Assembly (NCBI GenBank): GCA_027074805.1
Contig: JALTCK010000136.1
Coordinates: forward strand, 1-18,403
Origin: Thermococcus sp.
GTDB lineage: Archaea > Methanobacteriota_B > Thermococci > Thermococcales > Thermococcaceae
Length of the DNA stretch: 18,403 bases
Direction: 5' to 3'
In this document: positions 7,110 to 13,947 of the stretch, in pieces
How the letters are laid out: each line of letters begins with the position of its first letter
Numbering within the stretch: the first letter of the stretch is position 1
Program-made: the position numbers and the translations under genes
Notes under the pieces: generated by a model
The model's database searches: none
Told to the model about the DNA's origin: nothing
The model's input: the letters and a program-made list of their open reading frames with translations, nothing else

Positions 7110-7144
7110 GGGGTGGCTCATCGGCCCGCGAACCTCACCACCCC
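7110..7144 (-). promoter_or_regulatory. Kink-turn hairpin in the leader of the Cas4-like gene
   Basis: Read on the minus strand, an 8-bp stem pairs 7144-7137 with 7117-7110 and includes one terminal G-U. Above it sits a textbook kink-turn: GA (7136-7135) on the unbulged strand, and a three-base GAU bulge (7122-7120) followed by GA (7119-7118) on the bulged strand. A short GG/CC stem (7134-7133 with 7124-7123) and an eight-base loop cap it. The tandem G-A pairs would be 7119/7135 and 7118/7136. Kink-turns are the binding site of archaeal L7Ae. The ribosome-binding site begins about seven bases downstream. The structure is seen in the sequence; regulation by L7Ae is inferred. Confidence 0.6.
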
Positions 7145-7202
7145 CGCGTCAGCTAATACCGACGTCATCACGAGTCAGTCTGGGCAAGGGTCGTCATCCG
7201 CG
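7145..7202 (-). ncRNA. Box C/D sRNA (double guide)
   Basis: On the minus strand, in order: C box AUGACGA (7197-7191, one change from RUGAUGA), a 12-base guide, D' box CUGA (7178-7175), a 3-base spacer, a perfect C' box GUGAUGA (7171-7165), another 12-base guide, and D box CUGA (7152-7149). CGCG at 7202-7199 pairs with CGCG at 7148-7145 to close the RNA. Both guides have the normal archaeal length and the compact D'/C' spacing is typical. A TATA box at 7224-7231 predicts a start near 7202, the first base of the terminal stem. By the D+5 rule the D' guide would direct methylation of a G within UCUGGGCAAGGG, and the D guide a U within CUAAUACCGACG; I could not place either target with confidence. 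Confidence 0.8.
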
Positions 7203-7223
7203 TGTGGGATAAAACGTAGAGCG

Positions 7224-7231
7224 TTTTAAAG
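7224..7231 (-). promoter_or_regulatory. TATA box of the C/D sRNA and probably of the Cas4-like gene
   Basis: CTTTAAAA on the minus strand is centred about 26 bases upstream of the predicted 5' end of the sRNA. No other AT-rich promoter-like stretch lies between the sRNA and the Cas4-like start codon, so one transcript may serve both. Confidence 0.6.
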
Positions 7232-7249
7232 GTTTGGGAAGAAAAGAAC

Positions 7250-7591
7250 TCAAAGAATCGTCCCCTTCCGCCTCTTGAGGGAGTAGCTCAAACCGTAGGC
7301 AGGCCATATACTGGGAGGCTGATCGTAATGATGGAGGTTCCTAAGTATCTTCTCGGCACTCTTCCTGTTCTTTGCTTTCACGCGAAGAACGCCTTTATCA
7401 AGCTCAACGACACCATTTGAGAGCCTCAGCGTGAGTTTCGATCCCTCGACCTCGGGTCTTGCCTTCATCAATAGCTTACGATAGTCTTCGTAGGCCTCCT
7501 CACTCAGCTTCTGCTCAAGAAGGGCAGTTTTATTGTGTTTAAACAGGCGGGAAAACCAACTATTCGGGGGTTCATCATCCATAGACTCCAT
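7250..7591 (-). CDS. Conserved-looking hypothetical protein
   Basis: The 113-residue protein is basic and likely cytosolic. It has a charged helical N-terminal half (LLEQKLSEEAYEDYRKLLMKARPE) followed by a beta-like stretch (KLTLRLSNGVVELDKGVLRVKAK) and a basic end (SLKRRKGTIL). I do not recognise the family and give no function. A GGAGGT motif lies 2 bases before the ATG at 7591 and 11 bases before an in-frame ATG at 7582, so the start is uncertain by three codons. It is followed by the promoter of the C/D sRNA on the same strand, and it diverges from taw2 with about 115 bases between them. Confidence 0.65.
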   Translation of the reverse strand: MESMDDEPPNSWFSRLFKHNKTALLEQKLSEEAYEDYRKLLMKARPEVEGSKLTLRLSNGVVELDKGVLRVKAKNRKSAEKILRNLHHYDQPPSIWPAYGLSYSLKRRKGTIL

Positions 7592-7678
7592 CGACCTCCA
7601 GAGGAGTTCTCGCTTTAACTCTCGCTTTTTCAGTTTTTAAGGCTTTCTCATCGCTTTTTGCCGAAGTGACGGGAAAGT

Positions 7679-7687
7679 CTTTTTAAT
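7679..7687 (+). promoter_or_regulatory. TATA box of taw2
   Basis: TCTTTTTAAT predicts a transcript start near 7708-7710. That would make the mRNA almost leaderless from the ATG at 7709, which supports that start over the ATG at 7694. Confidence 0.5.
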
Positions 7688-7708
7688 GTCAGGATGAAAT
7701 TTAAAGCG

Positions 7709-8548
7709 ATGGCCGGGACACAGCTTATAAAACCTCGCATCAGAGAAATCCTCTCCAAGGAACTACCCCCAGGATTAGTTGAAAAACTCCCCAAACACTG
7801 GGTTCAGATAGGGGACGTGCTCATCCTGCCCCTCAGGCCCGAACTGGAATTGTACAAAAGCCGAATCGCCGAGGTTTATGCAGAAGTGTTGGGCGTCAAA
7901 ACCGTCCTCAGGAAGGGTAGGATAGGTGGAGAGTTCAGAGAAACTAACTATGAGGTTCTCTACGGCAGTGATACTGTCACAATCCATGTCGAAAACGGAG
8001 TAAAGTACAAACTGGATGCCGCTAAGATTATGTTCTCGCCGGCGAACGTAAAGGAACGCCTCAGAATGGCAAAGGTTGCAAAGCCAGGAGAGGTCGTCGT
8101 TGACATGTTCGCTGGCATCGGTCATCTTAGTCTTCCGATGGCAGTTCACAGAAAAGCTAAGGTCATTGCAATCGAAAAGAGCCCCTACACCTTCAAGTTT
8201 CTGGTCGAGAATATAGAGCTAAATGGAGTTCAGGACAGAATGACAGCTTACAACATCGACAACCGCGAGTTCCTAGGGGAGGAGATAGCAGACCGGGTTC
8301 TCATGGGCTATGTTGTAAGAACCCATGAGTTCATACCAAAGGCGCTGCAGATAGCAAAAGACGGAGCAATAATTCATTATCACAACACGGTACCCGAGAG
8401 GCTAATGTCAAGGGAACCGTTTAATACCTTTGAAAGGACAGCAAGGAAACACGGTTACGAGACCGAGAAGCTCAACGAACTTGTTATCAAACGCTACGCC
8501 CCCGGTGTCTGGCATGTTGTCGTTGACGTCAGGGTTTTCAAGAAATAA
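7709..8548 (+). CDS. taw2: tRNA(Phe) 7-(3-amino-3-carboxypropyl)wyosine synthase Taw2
   Basis: Taw2 transfers the 3-amino-3-carboxypropyl group of S-adenosylmethionine to a wyosine precursor at position 37 of tRNA-Phe. The 279-residue protein has an N-terminal domain (about 1-110, GTQLIKPRIREILSKELP) and a class I SAM-binding domain with VDMFAGIGHLSLP beginning near D132. After these comes MGYVVRTHEFI (M199-G200-Y201) where Trm5 methyltransferases would have an NPPY/NLP-type motif; this, plus the overall wording of the sequence, points to Taw2 rather than Trm5. From the ATG at 7709 the length and N-terminus match what I recall of the Pyrococcus enzyme; an ATG five codons upstream is possible. 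The gene appears monocistronic. Confidence 0.87.
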   Translation: MAGTQLIKPRIREILSKELPPGLVEKLPKHWVQIGDVLILPLRPELELYKSRIAEVYAEVLGVKTVLRKGRIGGEFRETNYEVLYGSDTVTIHVENGVKYKLDAAKIMFSPANVKERLRMAKVAKPGEVVVDMFAGIGHLSLPMAVHRKAKVIAIEKSPYTFKFLVENIELNGVQDRMTAYNIDNREFLGEEIADRVLMGYVVRTHEFIPKALQIAKDGAIIHYHNTVPERLMSREPFNTFERTARKHGYETEKLNELVIKRYAPGVWHVVVDVRVFKK

Positions 8549-8670
8549 ATCAACAATCCTAAAATTGACAGGCTACATCACCATCCAAATCTTTACACAG
8601 CCTTGCCACCTCATTTAATGAAGGAACTTAACTTAACCCAACTATGTGAATGGTTCCTTTTGCGAAGCCC

Positions 8671-8676
8671 TTATAT
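8671..8676 (+). promoter_or_regulatory. TATA box of the AOR-family gene
   Basis: TTATAT predicts a start near 8698, leaving a very short leader that still contains the GAGGTGA ribosome-binding site (8699-8705). The region 8549-8670 shows nothing else I can support. Confidence 0.6.
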
Positions 8677-8711
8677 CCCTAGAGCCGAAAATCTTTCGAG
8701 GTGATTCTGAT

Positions 8712-10613
8712 ATGGAGGCAAAAGGCGGTTACTGGGGTAAGATTCTGAGAGTTAACCTAACCACCAGGGAAGTCAAAGTGGAGCCCCTGCCAGAAGAGTT
8801 CCCAAGGAGGTATCTCGGTGGTGTAGGGTTTGGGACGAGGGTTCTCTACGACGAGGTTCCCGCTGGTGCAGACCCACTTGGGCCTGAGAACAAGATGATA
8901 ATCACTCCCGGTCTCTTCGTTGACACCGGTATAGGAACCGGCTCAAAGACGGCCTTCAACTTCAAGAGCCCGCTCACCGGGGGCTACGGAAGATCCATGG
9001 CGGGTGCCGAGCTGGGTGTCCAGCTCAAGAGGGCCGGCTACGACATGCTCATCATCGAGGGCAAGAGCGAGGACCCCGTTCTTCTCGTCATCGAGGACGA
9101 CGAAGTTAAAATTGTTCCCGCTGATGGATACTGGGGCCTCACCACCGGCGAGGCGCGGGCTAAAGCGAAGGAGGAGTATCCAGGCTTTGCCACCGCGTTT
9201 ATAGGCCCTGCCGGCGAAAAGCTCAGCCTCATCTCGATAATCGAGACCGACGAGAGGCAGGCCGCGAGGGGCGGTCCTGGAGCGGTTCTCGGAAGCAAGA
9301 ATCTCAAGGGAATCCTCGTCAAGGGAAGCAAGAAGGTGCCGATAGCCAACCCTGAAAAGCTCCGCGAGCTGATAAAGAAGTGGGCCCTCATCTTCAAGGA
9401 TCACCCGGCAACTAAAGCCGACATGGATTACGGAAGCGGCGAGTTCCTCGACTGGATGAACCGCGAGCGCGGTACTTTCCCGACCAGGAACTGGCAGATG
9501 GGCTTCTTCAAGAAGGCCTACGAGAAGGCCAAGGAGGAGGGAAGGGAGCACATTGGAATAGACCCCTACTTCTGGGCTCCGAAGTACCGCGCCGGCAGGA
9601 GGCCGTGCCCGCTCTGTAACAAGCCGTGTAGCCAGTACGTCAAAGTCGAGAGCGAGAAGTGGGGCAACTTCATGGTCGACGGTCCGGAGTACGAGACCCT
9701 CTACTCCTTCGGTGGAGTGCTTGAGATAGACGACTTCGAGACCGTTGCCTACCTCAACAAGCTCGCCGACGAGTACGGCCTCGACACCATCTCGGCCGGT
9801 GTTACCATAGCCTGGGCCATGGAGGCCTACGAGCGCGGACTGCTCACCAAGGAGGAAGCCGACGGCCTTGAGCTCACCTTCGGCAACGGCGACGCAGCAG
9901 TTCAGGCCCTCAGAAAGATGGCGCTCCGCGAGGGCAACCTCGGAAAGCTCCTCGCCGACGGTGTCAAGAGGGCCAGCGAGAGGCTCGGTAAAGAGAGCTG
10001 GAAGTTCGCCATGCACGTGAAGGGTATGGAGCCCCCAGCCTATGACGTCCGCGGCATAAAGGGAATGGCTCTGGCCTTTGCAGTTAGCGTTCGCGGTGCC
10101 GACCACCTCACAGCTGGAGCCTACGGAACCGAGCTCGTTGGCAAGTGGTGGAAGTTTGATGGCGTCGACAGGACCAATGGCGAGAACAAGGGATTCGAGA
10201 TAGCCTTCCACGAGAACCTCATGGCGGTCTACGACGCCACCGGCACGTGCAAGTTCTCGAGGCACATGTACTTCCTCGAGGGCTTCCCGCCGCTGGTCGA
10301 GGCCGTCACCGGCATGAACATCGGCGAGGCAGAGCTGATGGTCATCGGCGAGAGGATAATGAACATCGCCAGGGCCTTCAACGTCCGCGAGGGCTTCAGC
10401 AGGAAGGACGACACCCTGCCGTACAGGATCATGTGGGAGCCAATACCGGAGGGCGTCAGCAAAGGCCTTCACGTTCCGCCGTGGGAGCTTGACAGGATGC
10501 TCGACGAGTACTACCAGGCCCGCGGCTGGAGCAGGGATGGAATCCCGACCAAGGTCAAGCTCGTGGCCCTCGATCTCCCGGACATCGCGGAGGACATCGG
10601 GGCGGGGATCTGA
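8712..10613 (+). CDS. Tungsten-type aldehyde:ferredoxin oxidoreductase family protein
   Basis: The 633-residue enzyme belongs to the AOR/FOR/WOR family, which oxidises aldehydes to acids with a bis-tungstopterin cofactor and passes electrons to ferredoxin. It opens with GGYWGKILRVNLTTREVKV, the usual family start. The [4Fe-4S] ligands are C299, C302 and C306 (CPLCNKPC), with C513 (GTCKF) near the cofactor. ARGGPGAVLGSKNLKGI near 190-206 is the family's tungstopterin-binding region. Sequence alone does not tell which paralog (AOR, FOR, WOR4 or WOR5) this is; the GGYWGK opening reminds me of the WOR5 group, but weakly. The ATG at 8712 is set by GAGGTGA; an upstream in-frame ATG at 8646 precedes the promoter and is unlikely. 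The gene is GC-rich with strongly biased codons, which suggests high expression. No partner ferredoxin gene is adjacent. Confidence 0.9.
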   Translation: MEAKGGYWGKILRVNLTTREVKVEPLPEEFPRRYLGGVGFGTRVLYDEVPAGADPLGPENKMIITPGLFVDTGIGTGSKTAFNFKSPLTGGYGRSMAGAELGVQLKRAGYDMLIIEGKSEDPVLLVIEDDEVKIVPADGYWGLTTGEARAKAKEEYPGFATAFIGPAGEKLSLISIIETDERQAARGGPGAVLGSKNLKGILVKGSKKVPIANPEKLRELIKKWALIFKDHPATKADMDYGSGEFLDWMNRERGTFPTRNWQMGFFKKAYEKAKEEGREHIGIDPYFWAPKYRAGRRPCPLCNKPCSQYVKVESEKWGNFMVDGPEYETLYSFGGVLEIDDFETVAYLNKLADEYGLDTISAGVTIAWAMEAYERGLLTKEEADGLELTFGNGDAAVQALRKMALREGNLGKLLADGVKRASERLGKESWKFAMHVKGMEPPAYDVRGIKGMALAFAVSVRGADHLTAGAYGTELVGKWWKFDGVDRTNGENKGFEIAFHENLMAVYDATGTCKFSRHMYFLEGFPPLVEAVTGMNIGEAELMVIGERIMNIARAFNVREGFSRKDDTLPYRIMWEPIPEGVSKGLHVPPWELDRMLDEYYQARGWSRDGIPTKVKLVALDLPDIAEDIGAGI

Positions 10614-10633
10614 TTTTTCCTCCCCTTTATTCT
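10614..10633 (+). terminator. Pyrimidine-rich terminator after the AOR gene
   Basis: A T5 run directly after the stop, followed by further C/T-rich sequence, matches archaeal T-tract termination. Confidence 0.45.
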
Positions 10634-10634
10634 G

Positions 10635-10742
10635 CCTGTTTTGGAGCATCTTTTAGGAAATGGTGCCAGAATGAGCTTGCATGTCTTCTCAAGATTACAA
10701 GCTCAAAGCGGGTTTGCACCTGAAAAAGCAAGCTAAAACAGG
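10635..10742. repeat. Nested inverted-repeat region between the AOR gene and tRNA-Ser
   Basis: Outer arms CCTGTTTT (10635-10642) and AAAACAGG (10735-10742) are perfectly complementary. Inside them GAGCTTG (10673-10679) and CAAGCTC (10698-10704) form a second perfect pair, and a further GCAAGCT at 10728-10734 competes for AGCTTGC at 10674-10680. The minus strand is open for 64 codons across 10627-10821 but has no convincing start signal. It could be a dispersed intergenic repeat or a structured RNA. The rest of 10743-10867 shows no gene. Confidence 0.4.
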
Positions 10743-10867
10743 TTTCAACTTTTTTCAACACCCGAAGGGCGTTGTACTCACAGGAAACACTACAGAACCA
10801 GCAGGTGAAGGAACAAACCAACCTTAAAACCGAGAATCTCTAAAAGAGCAGGCGAAGTTTGTGGGAA

Positions 10868-10954
10868 TGGCGCCGGGGCAGGGATTTGAACCCTGGCGGG
10901 CTAACGCCCACGGACTCTCCAGGCCCGCGCCTTCCCAGGCTAGGCTACCCCGGC
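10868..10954 (-). tRNA. tRNA-Ser (anticodon GGA)
   Basis: The 7-bp acceptor is GCCGGGG (10954-10948) with CCCCGGC (10878-10872), then discriminator G and an encoded CCA (10870-10868). The anticodon arm CGGGC/GTCCG holds the loop CTGGAGA, so the anticodon is GGA and decodes UCC/UCU. A long variable arm (GGGC/GCCC around TTA) marks a class II tRNA, consistent with serine. The T arm CAGGGTTCAAATCCCTG is canonical. It begins 16 bases after the rps10 stop on the same strand with no clear promoter of its own, so it is probably processed from the tuf-rps10 transcript. Confidence 0.95.
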
Positions 10955-10970
10955 GCAAAAAGGGGGAGAA

Positions 10971-11279
10971 TCACGAGATGAGCTCGATCTCGATTGTGAC
11001 ATCCTCAGGAACGCGGATGCGCATGATCTGGCGCATGGCCCTTTCATCCGCTTCGATGTCGACGAGCCTCTTGTGAACGCGGAGCTCGAACTTGTCGAAG
11101 GTGGCGGTGCCCTCTCCGTCGGGGCTCTTCCTGGTGGTGATCCTAATCCTCTTGGTCGGGAGCGGTATCGGGCCGCTCATCCTGACGCCGGTCCTCTCGG
11201 CGATCTGCTTGATCTGGTCGGTGACCTCGTTGAGGGCCTTAATGTTGGTGCTCGCAAGCTTAATCCTCGCCTTCTGCAT
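10971..11279 (-). CDS. rps10: Small-subunit ribosomal protein uS10
   Basis: The 102-residue protein MQKARIKLASTN... is clearly uS10: it has TGVRMSGPIPLPTKR, the conserved loop that reaches into the 30S head, and KFELRVHKRLVDI further on. Its length is standard for archaea. The ATG at 11279 follows GGAGGG. It lies 50 bases downstream of tuf and just upstream of tRNA-Ser, forming the usual archaeal tuf-rps10 unit. Codon bias is as strong as in tuf. Confidence 0.97.
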   Translation of the reverse strand: MQKARIKLASTNIKALNEVTDQIKQIAERTGVRMSGPIPLPTKRIRITTRKSPDGEGTATFDKFELRVHKRLVDIEADERAMRQIMRIRVPEDVTIEIELIS

Positions 11280-11329
11280 TTTCGTCCCTCCTAAAAGTCA
11301 GGAAGTAAAGGAAAGGTCAGAGAAGGCCT

Positions 11330-12616
11330 TCACTCGGCCTTCTGGATGGATATAACCATACCCGCAGCAACGGTCTGGCCCATGTCACGGATGGCGAACC
11401 TGCCCATCTGCGGTATCTCCTTGACGGGCTCGATGACCATTGGCTTGGTCGGCCTGAGGATGACGATGGCCGAGTCACCGGTCTTGATGAACTGCGGGTT
11501 CTCCTCGACAACGTTACCGGTCCTGGGGTCGAGCTTGGCGAGGAGCTGCTCGAACTTAACTGCCACCTGGAGGGTGTGCGCGTGGAGGACCGGAGTGTAG
11601 CCGACGGTGATAGCTGTTGGGTGGTTGAGGACGATGATCTGAGCCTTGAAGGTGTCCTTCGGCCTGACGACGGTCGGCGGGTTGGTGGTGTGGCCTGCAA
11701 CGTCACCACGCTTTATGTCGTTCTTACCAACGCCACGGACGTTGAATCCGATGTTGTCGCCCGGAAGGGCCTCCTGCATGGCCTCGTGGTGCATCTCGAT
11801 GCTCTTGACCTCACCCTGGATCGGCTTGTGGAAGATGGTGCTGGCCGGCTCGAAGATGACGACGTCACCGACCTTGAGGACACCGGTCTCGACCCTACCA
11901 ACCGGAACGGTACCGACACCCTTGATGGAGTAGACGTCCTGGATCGGTATCCTAAGCGGCTTGTCGGTGGGCTTCGGCGGCTCGGGTATCTGGTCGAGGG
12001 CCTCGATGAGGGTCGGGCCGTTGTACCAGGGCATATTGTCGCTCTTCTTGACGACATTGTCGCCCTCCCAAGCGCTGATCGGGATGATCGGGAAGTCCTT
12101 GTAGCCGAGCATCTGAAGGAGCTTCTTGACCTGGTCGGCGACGGCCTTGAACTTCTTCTCGTCGTAGTTTACCATGTCCATCTTGTTGATGGCAACGATT
12201 ATGTAGCCAATACCGAGGGTTCTAGCAAGGAAGGCGTGCTCCTTGGTCTGGGGCATGACACCGTCGGTGGCAGCAACCACGAGAACTGCCGCGTCGGCCT
12301 GGCTGGCGCCGGTGATCATGTTCTTAACGAAGTCCCTGTGGCCCGGAGCGTCGATGATGGTGATGTACCTGTGCGGGGTCTCGAACTTGGTGTGGGCGAC
12401 GTCGATGGTGATACCCCTCTCCCTCTCTTCCTTCAGCCTGTCCATGACCCAGGCGAACTTGAAGGACTTACCCTTCTCACCCATCTCCTCGAACTTCTTG
12501 ATGATGTTCTCCGGTATGTTAGCAGTGTCGAAGAGCAGTCTTCCTATGGTGGTGCTCTTTCCGTGGTCCACGTGGCCTATAAACACAATGTTAACGTGTG
12601 GCTTCTCCTTAGCCAT
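11330..12616 (-). CDS. tuf: Translation elongation factor 1-alpha (EF-Tu/aEF1A)
   Basis: The 428-residue GTPase delivers aminoacyl-tRNA to the ribosome. All G motifs are intact: GHVDHGKST (G1, about 14-22), RERGITIDVAH (G2), DAPGHRDF (G3), NKMD (G4) and SAW (G5), followed by the two beta-barrel domains. The start is the ATG at 12616: a GGAGGTG ribosome-binding site sits about seven bases upstream, whereas the in-frame TTG at 12622 is too close to it. The codon bias is so strong that the opposite strand stays open for 355 codons; that frame is a shadow. Confidence 0.98.
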   Translation of the reverse strand: MAKEKPHVNIVFIGHVDHGKSTTIGRLLFDTANIPENIIKKFEEMGEKGKSFKFAWVMDRLKEERERGITIDVAHTKFETPHRYITIIDAPGHRDFVKNMITGASQADAAVLVVAATDGVMPQTKEHAFLARTLGIGYIIVAINKMDMVNYDEKKFKAVADQVKKLLQMLGYKDFPIIPISAWEGDNVVKKSDNMPWYNGPTLIEALDQIPEPPKPTDKPLRIPIQDVYSIKGVGTVPVGRVETGVLKVGDVVIFEPASTIFHKPIQGEVKSIEMHHEAMQEALPGDNIGFNVRGVGKNDIKRGDVAGHTTNPPTVVRPKDTFKAQIIVLNHPTAITVGYTPVLHAHTLQVAVKFEQLLAKLDPRTGNVVEENPQFIKTGDSAIVILRPTKPMVIEPVKEIPQMGRFAIRDMGQTVAAGMVISIQKAE

Positions 12617-12661
12617 TTTCAAACACCTCCTATTTTGGTCTAGTCTCGTTGACTAGGATGG

Positions 12662-12671
12662 CTTTTTAAAT
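12662..12671 (-). promoter_or_regulatory. TATA box of the tuf operon
   Basis: TTTAAAAAG on the minus strand predicts a start near 12641 and a leader of about 25 bases with the GGAGGTG ribosome-binding site. Confidence 0.65.
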
Positions 12672-12676
12672 CTTTC

Positions 12677-12733
12677 GAACCTCAGCCCCCTCGGGCGGGA
12701 AACCCGCTGTTTTCGGGGAGGCCTCATGAGTTC
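12677..12733. other. Strong imperfect hairpin between divergent tuf and the VIT1-fusion gene
   Basis: On the plus strand GAAC-C-TCA (12677-12684) pairs with TGAGTTC (12727-12733). GCC-CCC pairs with GGG-A-GGC, and the tip is a perfect GCGGG/CCCGC stem (12695-12699 with 12703-12707) with an AAA loop. The fold is equally good on either strand. TTTAAA-type boxes flank it on both sides (12662-12671 and 12756-12763). It could be a small RNA, an operator or a leader structure of a longer tuf transcript. Confidence 0.4.
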
Positions 12734-12852
12734 CGTCCCTAAGTTACGAAGCGGGTTTAAAAAGTTAACTACTTGCATTTCCGTATTTAATGCCAAGAAG
12801 AGGAACCGACAGGTCTTTTAAGGGAAACTCAAGAATACATCCAGGGGAAAGT

Positions 12853-13947
12853 ATGAACGAGATGACACACCTCGCTCTAAAGTTTTATCTCGATGAATAT
12901 GCAGATTCAGTCCTCTACGCCCAGCTATCAAAGTGGGAGAAAGACGAAAAAATAAAATCAGAGTTCATGAGGCTCTCAAACATCGAATCGAAGCATGCAA
13001 GGTTCTGGTACGAGTTTCTCGCCAAGAGGAATATCAGGGCACCACGAAAGAAAGTTAAACGCATGACGGTATTCAGCGTTAAACTTCTCAGGAAGCTCCT
13101 TGGACCCGGTGCTATTGCTTCTCTCCTGGAAATGGGTGAAAACAGTGCCATACAGAAGTACTTCAAGTTCCTAACTGAGTACTCAAAGGAGATGAATGAG
13201 AAAGAGATGGAAGAATTGAGGAGACTAATCCTCGACGAGCTTGAGCATGAGAGATTCTTTAGGGAAGAAGAAAGACGCTTTCATATCGAAAATACAAGGG
13301 ATCTCGTCCTTGGCATGAACGACGGACTGGTGGAGATATTAGGGGCTGTGACAGGTCTCTCGGCAGTATACCCAAACAGTCCTCAGCTCGTCGGAATCAG
13401 CGGTCTAATCGTTGGTGTCGCTGGAGCACTCTCGATGGCAATAGGAACCTTCATTTCAGTCCGCTCTCAGAGACAGGTGAACGAGGCAATAAAGGATAGG
13501 ATGGAAGTTCTCTTCAAGGTGTCACCGGAGAGAGTGAAGGAGGAGCTGGTTTTGAAGCTGACGGATGGAGGCGTTCCGGAGGAGATAGGGGAAAAGACTG
13601 CAGAGGAACTGGCCCAAAAAGGAGACGCCGTGATGAAGCTTCTCATTCCAGAAACAGAAGAAAACGAGTTTCGCTCCGCGCTCTACACCGGGTTGGCATA
13701 CCTCCTCGGGGTCGCATTTCCAGTGGCACCATACTTCCTCGCCTCAAACTCCCTTGTGGCGCTTCCATTCTCGATATTTCTGGCGGGCTCGGCCCTTGCA
13801 ATAGTGGCAACACTAATCTCACTTCTCTCTGGAATCTCAATAAGTAAGAAAGTGGGAGAGATGGTCTCAACAGGCCTCGGTGCGGCCTTTTTGAGCTACC
13901 TCTTCGGGCGGCTCATGGAGGCTGTCTTCCATGTCTCAGCCCTTTAA
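12853..13947 (+). CDS. Ferritin-like/VIT1 fusion membrane protein (MbfA-like iron transporter)
   Basis: The 364-residue protein joins an N-terminal rubrerythrin/ferritin-like four-helix domain (about 1-145) to a VIT1/CCC1-type membrane domain (about 150-364). Iron-ligand candidates are the E-x-x-H motifs at E45/H48 and E129/H132, with E96 between them. The membrane part starts with LVLGMNDGLVEILGAVTGL (about 151-169), the VIT1 signature, and has about five hydrophobic segments split by a charged stretch (about 205-290) that should face the cytosol and bind metal. Proteins of this design export Fe2+ or Mn2+. The ATG at 12853 follows AGGGGAAAG and a TTTTAA box at 12815-12820. An upstream in-frame ATG at 12790 would add 21 basic residues outside the domain and is judged less likely. 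It overlaps the vapC remnant on the other strand by four bases. Confidence 0.82.
   Translation: MNEMTHLALKFYLDEYADSVLYAQLSKWEKDEKIKSEFMRLSNIESKHARFWYEFLAKRNIRAPRKKVKRMTVFSVKLLRKLLGPGAIASLLEMGENSAIQKYFKFLTEYSKEMNEKEMEELRRLILDELEHERFFREEERRFHIENTRDLVLGMNDGLVEILGAVTGLSAVYPNSPQLVGISGLIVGVAGALSMAIGTFISVRSQRQVNEAIKDRMEVLFKVSPERVKEELVLKLTDGGVPEEIGEKTAEELAQKGDAVMKLLIPETEENEFRSALYTGLAYLLGVAFPVAPYFLASNSLVALPFSIFLAGSALAIVATLISLLSGISISKKVGEMVSTGLGAAFLSYLFGRLMEAVFHVSAL

Noticed and set aside
6284..7607. Identical 14-mers ACCTCCAGAGGAGT at 6284-6297 and 7594-7607, flanking the Cas4-like region
   Set aside because: A 14-base match somewhere in 18 kb is not improbable by chance, and the second copy is simply a ribosome-binding site; no integrase or other element signs.
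8943..10649. A 568-codon open frame on the minus strand opposite the AOR-family gene
   Set aside because: It mirrors the strong codon bias of the AOR gene, has a repetitive low-complexity composition and no ribosome-binding site, while the plus-strand frame has all family motifs.
10627..10821. A 64-codon minus-strand ORF (ends FWHHFLKDAPKQAE)
   Set aside because: There is no ribosome-binding site or start context and it overlaps the inverted-repeat region; kept as a repeat observation, not as a gene.
11576..12643. A 355-codon plus-strand open frame opposite tuf
   Set aside because: It is a shadow of tuf codon bias: D/G/V/L-rich translation, no promoter, no recognisable domain.
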